Part shown: in pieces, positions 37,728 to 48,725 of the stretch
Layout of the letters: every line of letters begins with the position of its first letter
Position numbering within the stretch: the first letter of the stretch is position 1
NCBI GenBank assembly: GCA_000697055.1
Contig: JNDT01001937.1
Span: 1 to 64,000 of the forward strand
Reading direction: 5' to 3'
Length of the DNA: 64,000 nt
Source: Saksenaea vasiformis B4078
Taxonomy: Eukaryota; Mucoromycota; Mucoromycetes; Mucorales; Saksenaeaceae
Position numbers and translations under genes: made by a program
Notes under the pieces: model-generated
The model's input: only the letters and a program-made list of their open reading frames with translations
Databases searched by the model: none
Told to the model about the DNA's origin: nothing

Positions 37728-38579
37728 CTTCGCTAACAAGAGGGAAGAGGGACGGAAATGAAAAACAAAACAAAAAAAATTCAGATTATCGGTTGAAAAG
37801 TGACTATTTATATTCATGATCTTGCAGATGCGACAACCACCATCGTCATAATCTTCGTCATCACCGATCTTCCAGCAATAATAAGGTTCAGTTATTTTCA
37901 ACCAGTTAATTTAGCGCATGAGGCTCAGTCTAGAACGTTACTGGTATACTATTGTACTCTGCAAGCTGTCAAGACTTGCTTTTTTTCCGCGTGAGCATGA
38001 CATGTAGAAAAAACAGTAACAGTTTTGGCAAAAAAGGCGAAAAGTAATCACACGCTGTGGTTGGCTGTCCCTAAAATGGAGAATGATATTTCGTAGCATT
38101 ATAACTCCGTTAAACGTATTTTTTTTTAAATCGTAGTGCGGAAAAAAAAATCTTTTTGGGAGTGAGGTGATATAGAAGGGAAAAATGTACAAATGATCCT
38201 GTAAACTGTGATAAGGTAAATGGAATTTGCAATTACAAAGCTAATTGATATGGAGGCGTCAAGATTAAAATTATGCAGAGCACTATTCTGCTTCATAAGG
38301 TCAAATACTGCGTTTATATAAAATACTTCTTACGCAGAGTGAAATAGATTCTACGTCAATAGACCTGCCAAGAGTATAAAAATGCGCATTATGTAGCGTA
38401 CATTAATCATTGACCATAGGATTGGACTTGCACAATCTTGGCTCTGTGTGACGCAAAATCCATGCCGCCAAACAGCGGCAAGTGTATCTGATAATACTAT
38501 ACGTAAGTTGCTCGCCAAAGGCATTCCTCTTATACACTGGGCGCTTGTCACGCTTTGCATTGCTAGAGCAGGGTGTAAG

Positions 38580-39655
38580 TTAAAAAGAACTGCCTTTGGG
38601 ATCGAACGGAGAAAGAGTGGCACCGGCTAACATCCGACTGATGCCAGCAAGTACTGCTTTTACTTCTCCGTTACCTGTATTACATCCGTTTTGATACGGA
38701 GGGAATCCTGCATTCATGCAAATAGAACTTTCACTGATAGATACAAATTTCTGTTTCCCGTTCACAAGGTTGTAACCTTTGGCGAACGATACAGGAGAAA
38801 CCAATGGCACGGTTTGCGAAGTATTGTGTCCATTTATACTGGTAATTGGCAAATCTCCTCTGTAAGTCTTTCATCTTTTTTCTCTCCTCTTCTTGTATAA
38901 CCTCCTATGCGCGAAATCCCCATTCTAGTACCTGCAGTACCTATACACATCGATGATCGAGACTTTCTTTAAGGGACTTTTCTTTGCAACTGTTACTTGA
39001 TGTGCCAAATCGGTACGAACGCGTTGGTTAACCTTTCCTTTCTAGATTGGTTTGAATGATGAAATGACTGCAAGATCTCCGTATTCTCCGTGGCAAACCA
39101 AATCATATATTCGGGAAATATCAGTGCTACTTCGAGCAAAAGAACGGTGTATGAAAAATCACGGGAAAGTCAGCTCACACAAAAGTCCGACGATTTTTCT
39201 TACCTGATGGTTTTAGCATATACGCCTCCTGGAGGAGGACGTTTTGCAGGACCCTGAAAGTACCTTGGATGAGATGGTGAACGCAAGAAAGCGCATTACT
39301 TACGTAGTCCTGGTGCCATCACACAAAGCCGCCTGTTAGGAAAAGTCATTAGCACAATGCAAATGGACCCTGATCAAGTAACACTTACAGTTCCCGGAGG
39401 ATCTACGGCGCTTTTTTTTTGGTAAACACCCACAACACCATGTTGTGGGTGTATCATAACCGTCAACCAATAGCAGATTCAAAATCTCAGTATCAAAACG
39501 TTACTGCAGCGAAATCACTTACAGTAAATAGAAAATGCGTTCAGTGAGAAAACGAGATGGCGAATACCAAATACGACTTGAGCAGTCATCACCCATAGAT
39601 GTCCCACTGTTGGAAGGATATTAGCTTGATTTATTCTGGAGTAAAGCTACCTACC
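38580..39655 (-). CDS. Unrecognised multi-exon gene candidate, 5' end not found
   Basis: A chain of small exons on the minus strand that joins in one frame through consensus splice sites: ...39655 (5' limit open), 39523-39606, 39389-39402, 39304-39332, 39204-39253, 38997-39126, optional 9-nt 38932-38940, and 38580-38859 to a TAA. The predicted product has hydrophobic stretches (VGHLWVMTAQVVFGIRH; SALIFPEYMIWFATE) and a soluble end that reads like real protein (VSISESSICMNAGFPPYQ; AGATLSPFDPKGSSF). I recognise no family. The longest exon alone gives about 93 codons. I cannot find a start methionine. It could be a decayed gene or chance splicing of intergenic DNA. The agreement of phase at six successive junctions is the argument for it. 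Confidence 0.33.
39426..39452. repeat. Perfect 12-bp hairpin
   Basis: ACACCCACAACA (39426-39437), a 3-nt loop, and its exact complement 39441-39452. If the minus-strand gene candidate is real, it sits inside one of its introns. A terminator, attachment site or small foldback element are all possible. Confidence 0.85.
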
Positions 39656-40401
39656 TTGGTTATCGGTAAAGACAAAAGAAGGTAATAAACTGTTCAGAAG
39701 TCTATTGCACAGTAAGTATTGGCATACAAGGAATAATAATGACAAACCGTTTGGTTAAAGGCTGATATCATCACAAGGAAGCCATCCCGTACCCGCAACT
39801 ACGTAGATTGATGATACGGCTCACGCGGAAAGAGGATCCTGAAGAACAGGTTAGTCCATGACATGATTACCAATAAAGAAAAATACCGTTAAGATGAATA
39901 CATTCGAAAGAATGAAGAAAAAGGGATAATAGCTTGTTATAGATGACAATCGAATAAAATATTTGTTTTTAAATATGTGTTTGAGAACGAGAAGAGGTCA
40001 TGCCTCAAAAAGAAATCTTCACAGATAGATTACGATAAACAGGTTGTATGGCCAATAGCTTCTCGGGCATGAAGGACACCACATGATTTCATCGAATTGG
40101 GGTAAACAGATGACTTTTAAAAAAAATGGCTTCATCCCATATAATGATGATATAATAGCGAATTCATCATATCATTCTGGTTGAGAAAGAGTGGAGATGC
40201 ATAAATCATCACACGTAATCCGAAACCACTATCCATGAACAAAGGTGTTCCAGTTCGCCTAATATTAAAGCCGGCGTCAATGAGCGAGATACAAGTGCTA
40301 GATGATATATCATAGTAAAGACATGATGCAGGCTAAATATAAATAAATAGTACTTGCCGTTGAAATCAGCTATATGAAGACGGTTATACGAGCCCAAACT
40401 C

Positions 40402-40452
40402 AAAATCACGGGTCACGTGGGCTGCTGGCGGACTGTATAAACCCGTGATTTT
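40402..40452. repeat. Inverted repeat, 12-bp arms, 27-nt spacer
   Basis: AAAATCACGGGT (40402-40413) is exactly complementary to ACCCGTGATTTT (40441-40452). The spacer begins with CACGTG-type sequence (an E-box-like palindrome spans the junction) and ends GTATAA. Confidence 0.85.
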
Positions 40453-40696
40453 TGATAAACTGAAAATGCTCATGTATCGTAAAGCCGAAGTAGAACTGCT
40501 ACGCATTGTTTGTATGTGTGGCGATGACGTTCGAACGGCGTAACTATTGGACTTTTCCCCATGGCTTTGCGTCTATTCGAAGATATTTGATGTTACTTCC
40601 AGGTAAATTCTGCGTTTTGAAGTACGTATCTTTACGTTCAAAGGGTGCCATGATTTGCGTGCCATACTCTTCCATGTTAAGTTTGTGTCAACTGAT

Positions 40697-40967
40697 AACT
40701 CCCCATTATCTAACGCAAAAGATGTGCAAGAGACAGGGTTTCACTGTCTCGTGGAAAGGACGCGTCAAAGATAGGGTTCTTTTACTTCACGCCAAAGGGC
40801 ATGTTGATGATAGTGTATCATCGTCTAATGCAATGGGTGAATAAGTGTATCGGGTTCTTTTGACTTATGCAAACGGGTGTCTCAGAAACATGATTCCGTC
40901 GTCTCAAGCAAAAGACGTGCCGAAGATAGGTTCCTTTTATCTCACACAAAAAGGATGTCTCAGATAA
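40697..40967 (+). repeat. Diverged 38-39-nt tandem array
   Basis: About seven units, with boundaries near 40736, 40774, 40813, 40852, 40891 and 40929. Shared features are GGGTTCTTTTACTTCACGC at the start, then CAAAGGGCATGTC, then GATGATA or CGAAGATA. Because most units are 39 nt, the open frame crossing it shows a faint 13-residue period, broken by one stop. Confidence 0.7.
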
Positions 40968-40984
40968 GGGAAAGTGACGCATAT

Positions 40985-41185
40985 TCAAAGGGAGCACTTC
41001 TCTTTTCCTTTTTTCTTCCTTGGCTCTGTTGGTACAAACATCCCCGGTACGGATGTCAACTTTTTATTACATATCCAGGATCACTCATATTTTTTTGTAT
41101 GCCGTTTAGGCTGCATGAGCGCTGTCCCGAACCGTCTTGGCCGTGTTGGTGCTTTATGCCCACACTGAAAGGTACGTAAACGTTG
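40985..41185 (+). repeat. Dispersed repeat, copy A, with an exon-like core
   Basis: About 200 nt homologous to 53.7-53.9 kb (copy B, opposite strand) and 46.8-46.9 kb (copy C, opposite strand). Read on plus: a GGTACGGATGTCAA intron-start-like string, a pyrimidine-rich run ending CCGTTTAG, then the conserved core GCTGCATGAGCGCTGTCCCG (41110-41129) onward, then CTGAAAG followed by GTACGT. The core has splice-like borders in all three copies. Confidence 0.6.
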
Positions 41186-41190
41186 TCTGA

Positions 41191-41274
41191 CAGACACACA
41201 CAGACACACACACACACACACAGACAGACAGACAGACAGACAGACACACACTCACTCACTCACTCACTCACTCA
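41191..41274. repeat. Compound (CA)n(CAGA)n(CTCA)n microsatellite
   Basis: About 84 nt of CA repeats passing into CAGA and then CTCA units, directly after repeat copy A. Confidence 0.95.
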
Positions 41275-44200
41275 GTATAATTATGAATAAATATAAAAAA
41301 ACGGATAAATCCAGTAAATCGACAAAGCTGAACTTGTTTCCCTAATCTCTACAGTAACCAACCGCCATTTCTATTTGTGTTAAAAAAAAGCTGCACAAGA
41401 TTATTACATCTCCATTATCATGATAAGATTATCTCGCGCAATTATCTGGATAGAACCTTATTTTCCTGTATATCTCATGAAGAGCTGTGGATTTACCACA
41501 GTTCTGGTAATACGATTATGATTGTTGCAAAAAAAACTATGTTTCCCGATCTACCGAAGTGTTCATGAGGTTTTGTCTACTAATTAAACCCTCAAAGCAT
41601 ACAATGGGTCTTTAGCAATCGACATCGTGTCTACAGGCCAGATCATATCCAGACGGTAGTCTTTGCAAAATCGGCAACCTTAAGGTGCACTTCGGGATTT
41701 TATTATTCTAGCTTTGTTTTTGCAGTTGCTAGCTTTAAAATCATAGCGCAGTGACGTTTTCTTACAGCCGACCGGCTACACTTGATCAGTGAACTTGACT
41801 TTGATGTATGCAATGCAGGCTTGCTGCAGAATTTTTTTTTGAAAGAAATAGCCCGATATGTATGTTCCCTTGATTTAGATCTATTTTAGTGGAAGTTCAT
41901 GTGTTTCCTTTTGCAGAGACAATGCCGTGTCATTTGTCTAAACTAGTACCTGATAAATAAAGAAGTTATTTACGGTGCGGACATAAAATGCAGAATGCGT
42001 TGAAAAAAGAAAACGTTAATTTTCTTTTTCAGAAACGTGATCAACGCGTTGCCTGGATTATATCACACATCTGTTGCAGCTACCTCTTACTTCACGTTCG
42101 CGCAGCAACGGTCATTCTGCGCAACAAAGGCAACAAAAGCGGACACAATCAGCATATGCACAAAAAAGTGCTACCTATTGACAAGTGCCAGATTTACTCC
42201 GTTTAAATATGTCTGTCATAAATCATGAGGGATTCCAAGAAGCTGGGTGCTACCGTGAGCTTTCGCATTATAGATCATCAGATCCCGCCTGTACTTCTTT
42301 ATTGCCAGGCTTTTCTGCTATTACTGTTTGATCATTCAGTTGCCGTTGAGAGAAAACTACAGCTAGCTTCTTTTTGTATGCCTATCCTATATTATGAAGA
42401 ACCTAAACCATCAATAAAAGGCAATCATTATTGTTAATCACATGCTTGAGAACTAATCCTTACCAAGGAACCTCTCGATGGCAAACGGGAGAGCTAGTTG
42501 AGCGCTCCTTACGGCTTAGCACCTTCAATGGGCGTGGCTTGCTGCTATCACTGTTGCGGAAGACGTAACGCGGTGGGCCTTGGTCGCAACTGGACATTGC
42601 TTTGCACGTGTGCAATCAGGATTCTACTGATGCTTCTGTCGATTTTATGTCGCTATTTCAAAATTACAGGGACGTTTACTTCGCGCCTTCACGGCAAAGG
42701 GACATACAATAATCCCTATTCTCCACTTTCCACGCCAGCGCCTCCCAATTGACGTTGGTTGCACAGTTTACTGGGGCAGATCTGATGGCGGAGATTGCTC
42801 AAAGCTATCATGAATACGGTCAGAGGAACTTGCTTTCAATGTGGCCAGATCTTCAGCTAATTGCCATAATTCAGGACACCGTGAAGCCTTTCTATAGCGC
42901 AATATTCTCTGACTTCAAGTAATATCTCTTTTAACGATCATTACCAAGATGGTCGAGGAACTATATTCCACTAATACATGATGACTAGTCGTTTGAGTTT
43001 ATAAAAATCAGCGACTTGATGATTAAATGAATTGCGTTAACAAGCTTCTTCGTCTCATGACCACAACTATTGCGTAATTTAAAAGTGTTGTACTCGTCTA
43101 TCAGGACAAGCAGAGCCTTTTGCGCTAGTACTCTTCGAAATTACTAACAACTGCTCCTTAGTGTTACTCAATTGGAAGGTTTGTAAGATGTATCTTTATT
43201 GGCAAGGGACCGATAACTCTCATGGCGAGTTTCAGACCAGCGCCACCATAAACTGCAACAGCCCTTTTCTGTGGGTGTTGTAAATTTCTTTGTAACCGCC
43301 GGCGGCGGCGCACCTTGAAAATCTCGTGGACTTGCGGAGAGGCTGAATGATGTCCTTACCCATGAACGTTAGCTTTGCAACTAGAAAGTCACCACATAGG
43401 TCATGAGGTCAACGATGCCAGAATATCATGATCCAGGCCCCTCAATCGTCGATTCAGCTAAACGCTCTTCGTTCAGACCACTGAATCCTTGTTGAAGCGG
43501 TAGACCACTTTCGCCGCAAACTCCATGAAATTGTTTCAACGAACAAATAAGTATCAACAAAGCAACTTCGCAGGATCCCGCTTTATTCTTCCACCCAAAG
43601 AAACGCTTTGGTTGCAAAAAAAGGCCTACTATCCGTGCATTACTTCCCGCTGTGAATATCCAGTAATGCTTATTTCATGCGGGCACGGGCGCGGATGAAT
43701 TATATCCGCGTTAAAGTCAGGCCGAAAAACGCGCAGGCTAAAAAAATAACGTGCACAGAAATGATCACTGACCTTCAGCTCATGGTTTGGAAGGAAGTAC
43801 AACATAATCCAAACGCAATAGACCGGCAGATCGGTTAATCTACATCTTAATACATAATGTGGAACTTAATTTCAAAATACATACCACACGCATTACACTC
43901 GATGTTGGAAAATGGGCGCTGCAAAAGAGAAAGAAGAGAACGCCCTAGAAGTCCCTGATGCGGACTTAGCAGAAAGAGCATCTGAATCCATGGTTCGATC
44001 ATTTGCGCAAAGGTTATAGTCTACCATATCGGAGCGCAAAAATTCAGGTATGGTTTGTCCACATGCAGGGACTCTAGTTGGTGTCGTCCAGCATATAAAT
44101 ACATGTTCCCGCTAAACACGCCAATTTTGCATTGAATTATTTGCAGGATAATAGGAGGCGTATTTTTCTGTTGGCGTGTGCCGCAATCCTGCCTTACGAA

Positions 44201-44686
44201 ACAAACGAGCTGACCGCAAACTCACAATCAGCATGGACATCGCGACCGCAGGGTTTAATAGAAGAGAAACGAAAGATAACGGGATGAAAACAGAACTTTT
44301 TAGAAAAATCGGTACCACCTTTCAAGGCGCGCCCTTTTGCCCTGGCAAAGATTGAAGCACCGAATAAATCGGTTTTATTGGGCGATTATTCGAAGGCCGC
44401 TCTCTGTAGACATGTTCTCTCTCTTTTGCTCTCCTGTTCTATAAAAAATTAGAAGAAGATGCTCCGTAACGTTTCGAAACATAAATGATGAGGGCTATAA
44501 GTGATTGAAGCAGGAAAGGGAGAAAGAGAGGGAAAAAAGTAGGGCTTAGAACGGCCCCCACCAGCGGAAGTTGTTCAGTCATTGAAAAACGTCACACTCA
44601 TTTTGCGCCACCGAAAAAAATTTTCTTTTTAATTCTGGCGAAAGTACGCGACCAGTTCTTTCTCTCTCTTTCTCATTATCATTCCA

Positions 44687-45109
44687 ATGGCTCCCGTCAA
44701 GGCTACCACTGCTGCTGTCAAGAAGTCCAAGTTCGTCATTGACTGCTCTGCTCCCGCCAATGACAAGATCTTTGACGCTGCTGCCTTCGTAAGTTTATAT
44801 TAATTAACAGAAAAGGACGAGAAACTCAACCACCCTCTATAGGAGAAGTACCTTCACGACCGTATCAAGGTTGAGGGCCGCACCAACAACTTGGGTGATG
44901 CCGTTGTCATTACCCGTGGTGCTGACAACAAGATCACCGTTGTCGCCAACATTGCTTTCTCCAAGCGTTACCTCAAGTACCTCACCAAGAAGTTCTTGAA
45001 GAAGAACCAGATCCGTGACTGGCTCCGTGTCATTGCCACTGACAAGCAGACCTTCCAGCTCCGTTACTTCAACATCGCCAACGAGGCCGACGAAGAGGAT
45101 GACGAATAA
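44687..45109 (+). CDS. RPL22: 60S ribosomal protein L22 (eL22)
   Basis: Large-subunit ribosomal protein. Exons 44687-44788 and 44843-45109 give 122 residues, the usual length. It starts [20 protein letters not shown]. The intron falls after DAAAF, and the second exon opens [20 protein letters not shown]. It ends with [10 protein letters not shown], the acidic eL22 tail. Codon choice is strongly biased to C-ending codons (GTC, AAG, ACC, CGT/CTC), unlike the neighbouring genes, as expected for a very highly expressed protein. The leader is pyrimidine-rich (TTCTTTCTCTCTCTTTCTC), and AATAAA lies just after the stop. Identity certain. Confidence 0.97.
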
Positions 45110-45499
45110 GCAACTAACTTTTCATAATAAAATATTATTCAGTCAGGGTGAGACGAGAACGAACCCGCTGAGCAACATTTGTTTGTTATTCATTGCTCAC
45201 AAATCACAATCTCTGTGGAAATTGAGAGGTAAGGAGCAACCACACCTGGAATTGTCTGGTGCTTCAAAAAAATAGGGGGTTTATCCATCCACTTTGGACC
45301 TATTTTCCTTTTTTTTTTCCAGGACAGATCCTGTTTCCTTCTTCTTATTCTGCTGAGAGTATCCTGCCCGCCTCTTCCTTTTTATTATTTGCTTTCTATT
45401 CTCGTATAAGCAGTTCTCTTCGAGTCAATCGGTTCGATACATCTTTCTTGAGAGTCAAAAGTATGTGATTCAATAACGTCGCTTGTTTGCTAAAAGAAA

Positions 45500-45967
45500 A
45501 TGAAAAGGCTGGCTTTTGTTACTATGGTCGAGGCCATTGATATGAAATACATCTGGATTAGTATTGGATTATCGACAGTTGTGATTGTTCCTTTGGTTGT
45601 TGTGGTGTTAATACGCTGTATGCGGCCAAAGCAACCTCAGGTAGAACAAGAGGAAAACATCGATTGCGATCAAAAGCCAGCTGTGGACGTTGAACAGCCA
45701 TCTCCGTCTCCATCTTTCAATTCCTCTTCATCGCTTTTGGATAAGGCTGTGGAAGAGCAACAAAAACAAACGAAACGAAAATCAAGGAGCAATCGAAAAA
45801 GCTCATGGAACATGTCAGCTGCATCACTTAGACGAAAATCCGTGGCATCCTTACAATGGGTTGGTTTCGACGGACTAATGGACGTACAAGCACCACGTAG
45901 ATTACTTGTGATAAATGGGAATGACACAGTCAAAGTATCCAGAAAACCGAGTCATAGGAATCCATAG
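45500..45967 (+). CDS. Small single-pass membrane protein, unknown
   Basis: An uninterrupted frame of 155 residues. One hydrophobic helix, about residues 18-43 (YIWISIGLSTVVIVPLVVVV), is followed by positively charged RCMRPK, so the long tail is probably cytosolic. The tail is acidic/proline-rich, then very basic (KRKSRSNRKSS, SLRRKSVASLQW) with several RRKS-type kinase sites, and ends with VGFDGLMDVQAPRRLLVING. No known domain. Organisation (short lumenal N-terminus, TM, basic phosphorylatable tail) fits a membrane adaptor, but nothing more can be said. An internal methionine at residue 9 or 15 could be the start. Confidence 0.6.
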   Translation: MKRLAFVTMVEAIDMKYIWISIGLSTVVIVPLVVVVLIRCMRPKQPQVEQEENIDCDQKPAVDVEQPSPSPSFNSSSSLLDKAVEEQQKQTKRKSRSNRKSSWNMSAASLRRKSVASLQWVGFDGLMDVQAPRRLLVINGNDTVKVSRKPSHRNP

Positions 45968-48683
45968 ACGTTCCGCTTCATGAATGAAAAGCATAAGTTT
46001 CCACTAAAAAGGGATAAAGTTTACACCCGTTGTATTTCATAAAGTTGCTTTGCATGGACTTCGTCATTGGTCGGTCCAAGATGTATTTTATACAACGTAA
46101 ATATTCATGAGAATACGTCTCAATACGTTCCCTTTTACCTAGTAATGCAATCCCGCGGATGCAAGTGCGACGCTACGGATGCCAAAGATGGGTCCTAGCA
46201 GAAAGAAAAAGGATGGTATTGAGTTCATTGCTGCGGTCGTGAATAGGGATAGGGGTGTACCCAGAAAGAAGACAAATTATGTTGCGCCGGACCGCTTTAA
46301 TGCCACGGTATCAGTCATATGGCCGTGAAAGTGGAAGTGAAGTGACTCTGCCGATCCAGCGAAACATACATCGATCGTATTCGATAATGCAGTTTTCAGA
46401 GAAACAGTCTCTTAAGTCTGATATTCCAGGACAAGAAAGATAAATCCTGTGTAGTTCCAATTTCCTTCGAGATACTTGTTTAGACGACATTATACCTTAT
46501 ATCGAACCGTCCTTCCAAACAACTGCAATATCCCACGAATAGTTGGCTATGCGATATGATTGTGCAGCCATTAATGCGAAAATTACTGAAGATCATTCAT
46601 AGATAGTATGTGAATGATACGTAGTGCTGCCTTACCTAGGTTCGCAGAGTATGCTCGCACATCCACGGTGGGCAAGCTTCATACACGGTACAGTAGTGAG
46701 GCATGAAGCATCTTCACGACGATTTGCAAGCGGTCACGCTTGGATTTTATCGACTGCACAAGGTATGAAGTGATCCGGCCTCTGGCGATTCATTGTACAG
46801 TGTCAGCAATATTAAGTGCGACAACAGTTACCTGCCTGTTGGTGGACAGTGGTTACGTTACAGCTGAGACAATTCAGGACAGATCTCATACAGCCTAAAC
46901 AATAGATAAAGAGAAACTAGTGCTCCTGGATGCGTACCCAATCGAAGTGCGTGGCGAGCGTTGTAATATGACGAAGCAACTACAAGTCTTACACTTCGAT
47001 CTGTATCGCATCCCGTTACCAGAATCCTCCCCTTTCTTTCAGAATCATGTAACGGATACTATCCTCTGAGTCAAAACAGTGTGGAAAAACTAAATTATAT
47101 GAACATTAACAATGGACTGATGTAGAAAAGAACACTGTCGGGGCAAAACGTTTTAGACGGATTCTGGGTTTTGTACTGTTATCTGAGTACCCGGTCTCCA
47201 CTCCCACCCATCACGGTGCGGGGTGCGGCCGCCATGAAATCATGGAAATACCTTTCGGGAATAAGTAAACTGACGTCCAAATATTATTCCATCTACTAAC
47301 CATGAACAAATTTTTATGCTGTCTATATGAATTTGGCGTCCATCGAGAGACCGCGTTGATGTAAGTAGTGTATGAATTTGTCGCCAACTTATGTATTAAC
47401 GAACGCATACTTGATTCTTTTCTTAGCGTAAAAGTTTGTTCAATAAACAGTATGGATAAGGCTCTCCCATTTATCAGCTATTGAGTAACCCACTTTGAAG
47501 GGGTGTATGTTCGAATTTTTGGGATTACCACAGGTTCATCTCAAACCGACCGACTGCCGAATTTGTCTGAAATCATACCAAAACTCAGCAATCCCCGCTT
47601 CTATTGTTTCAAAGTCGCATTCTCTTCTAGACCGCGGGAATTTCAGGTCCACGTTTGAAAATTAGGATGAGACATCCCGTACTTGGTCTGTGCTTAACAG
47701 AATCGAATTTTATACAATTTTCTTAGCAAAGCATATCAAAATATCATGAAGCAGCTGGAAGAAGGCAAAACAATGCGAAAAAGGGAAACGATGGTAATCA
47801 AAATCAGTAAATATTGTGCATCGCAGGTTTGTTAGATACTAACGCGGATTTAAAAGTAACCACTCACCTTATACAAATTTTACGGCCTCTGGAAATTGCC
47901 ATATTGGTGGACTTTTTACCGACGTTTGAAATGGCCGTTCTCGTTTCAAGCGTGAACGTGGTTTTCAAGCGGCGCGGAAACATTTCTGGTACCGCGACTA
48001 TTTTTTCAAACGCCGTGGGATCTTTGATCTTTTCAGCAAGAAAATGACCACAAGGTAGCAATGTCATTGAACTACTAAAAAACCATCATGATTTCGCAGC
48101 GTTGCTTTATGGTTGTCGAGTAACACCTAAGAATAAAGTTGTTATATGAAGTGTAACACAACCTGGAAAACATAATGGTTCAACGTTAGAAAACAAAGGA
48201 TCAAAAGGACAGTTAAAAATAATGAGGTTTAAGAGAGGGTGTGATTTGAGAAGGAAATGCTGATATATATACATATAAGAAAGAAAAGCAGAGTGGTTTT
48301 TCCACTTGTGGAGTCTGGAACAGGAGACGTCAATAAATGAGGAAACCCAGGAGCAGAACAAATTTTCTGTGTAAAATAGGTTAGACGCTGGCGCTCCCAT
48401 CTTTTTACATATATATATATATGTGTGTCTTACAGTGCAAAAGATAAAAACCCTGTTTGGTCTATTGCAGATGTCTTACAATATATTTAACTTTTAGAGA
48501 GGTTTCATGCGGACTTTTACAGTGCGCGACAAGATCCCCTTTTTTTTTTCTTTTCGGCGTGTTCGGTAACCCAGGTTGCAATTAAGGGCGCACAAGACTG
48601 GCGTTGTTGATTGGTTGGGGAGAAAGAGAAAAAATAACCACCTTAGATGATTTCGGACTCGCCTTTTTTTTTTCCTATTATTA
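45968..48683. other. Gene-poor region with degraded repeat and an orphan exon-like frame
   Basis: 2.7 kb. It holds copy C of the dispersed repeat (46815-46935, minus) and an open minus-strand frame at 47864-48067 that ends in a consensus GTGAGT donor. The rest shows no recognisable gene. The last ~100 nt are pyrimidine-rich, the promoter/leader of the next gene. Confidence 0.45.
46815..46935 (-). repeat. Dispersed repeat, copy C
   Basis: On the minus strand: TCTATTGTTTAG, then GCTGTATGAGATCTGTCCTG, aligning with copies A and B, then CACCAACAG and a GGTAAC string. This is the most diverged of the three copies. Confidence 0.5.
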
Positions 48684-48725
48684 TTGTTATTATTATTTTC
48701 TGTTCCTTTCCACTTTCTCTCTTCT

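Larger units (their letters stand above)
39656..44686. other. 5-kb gene-poor, repeat-bearing region
   Basis: Contains an inverted repeat (40402-40452), a 38-39-nt tandem array (40697-40967), copy A of a dispersed spliced-looking repeat (about 40985-41185) and a compound microsatellite (41191-41274). From 41.3 to 44.6 kb I see only short frames without family resemblance. The last few hundred bases (C/T-rich near 44640-44680) are the eL22 promoter and leader. Confidence 0.5.
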
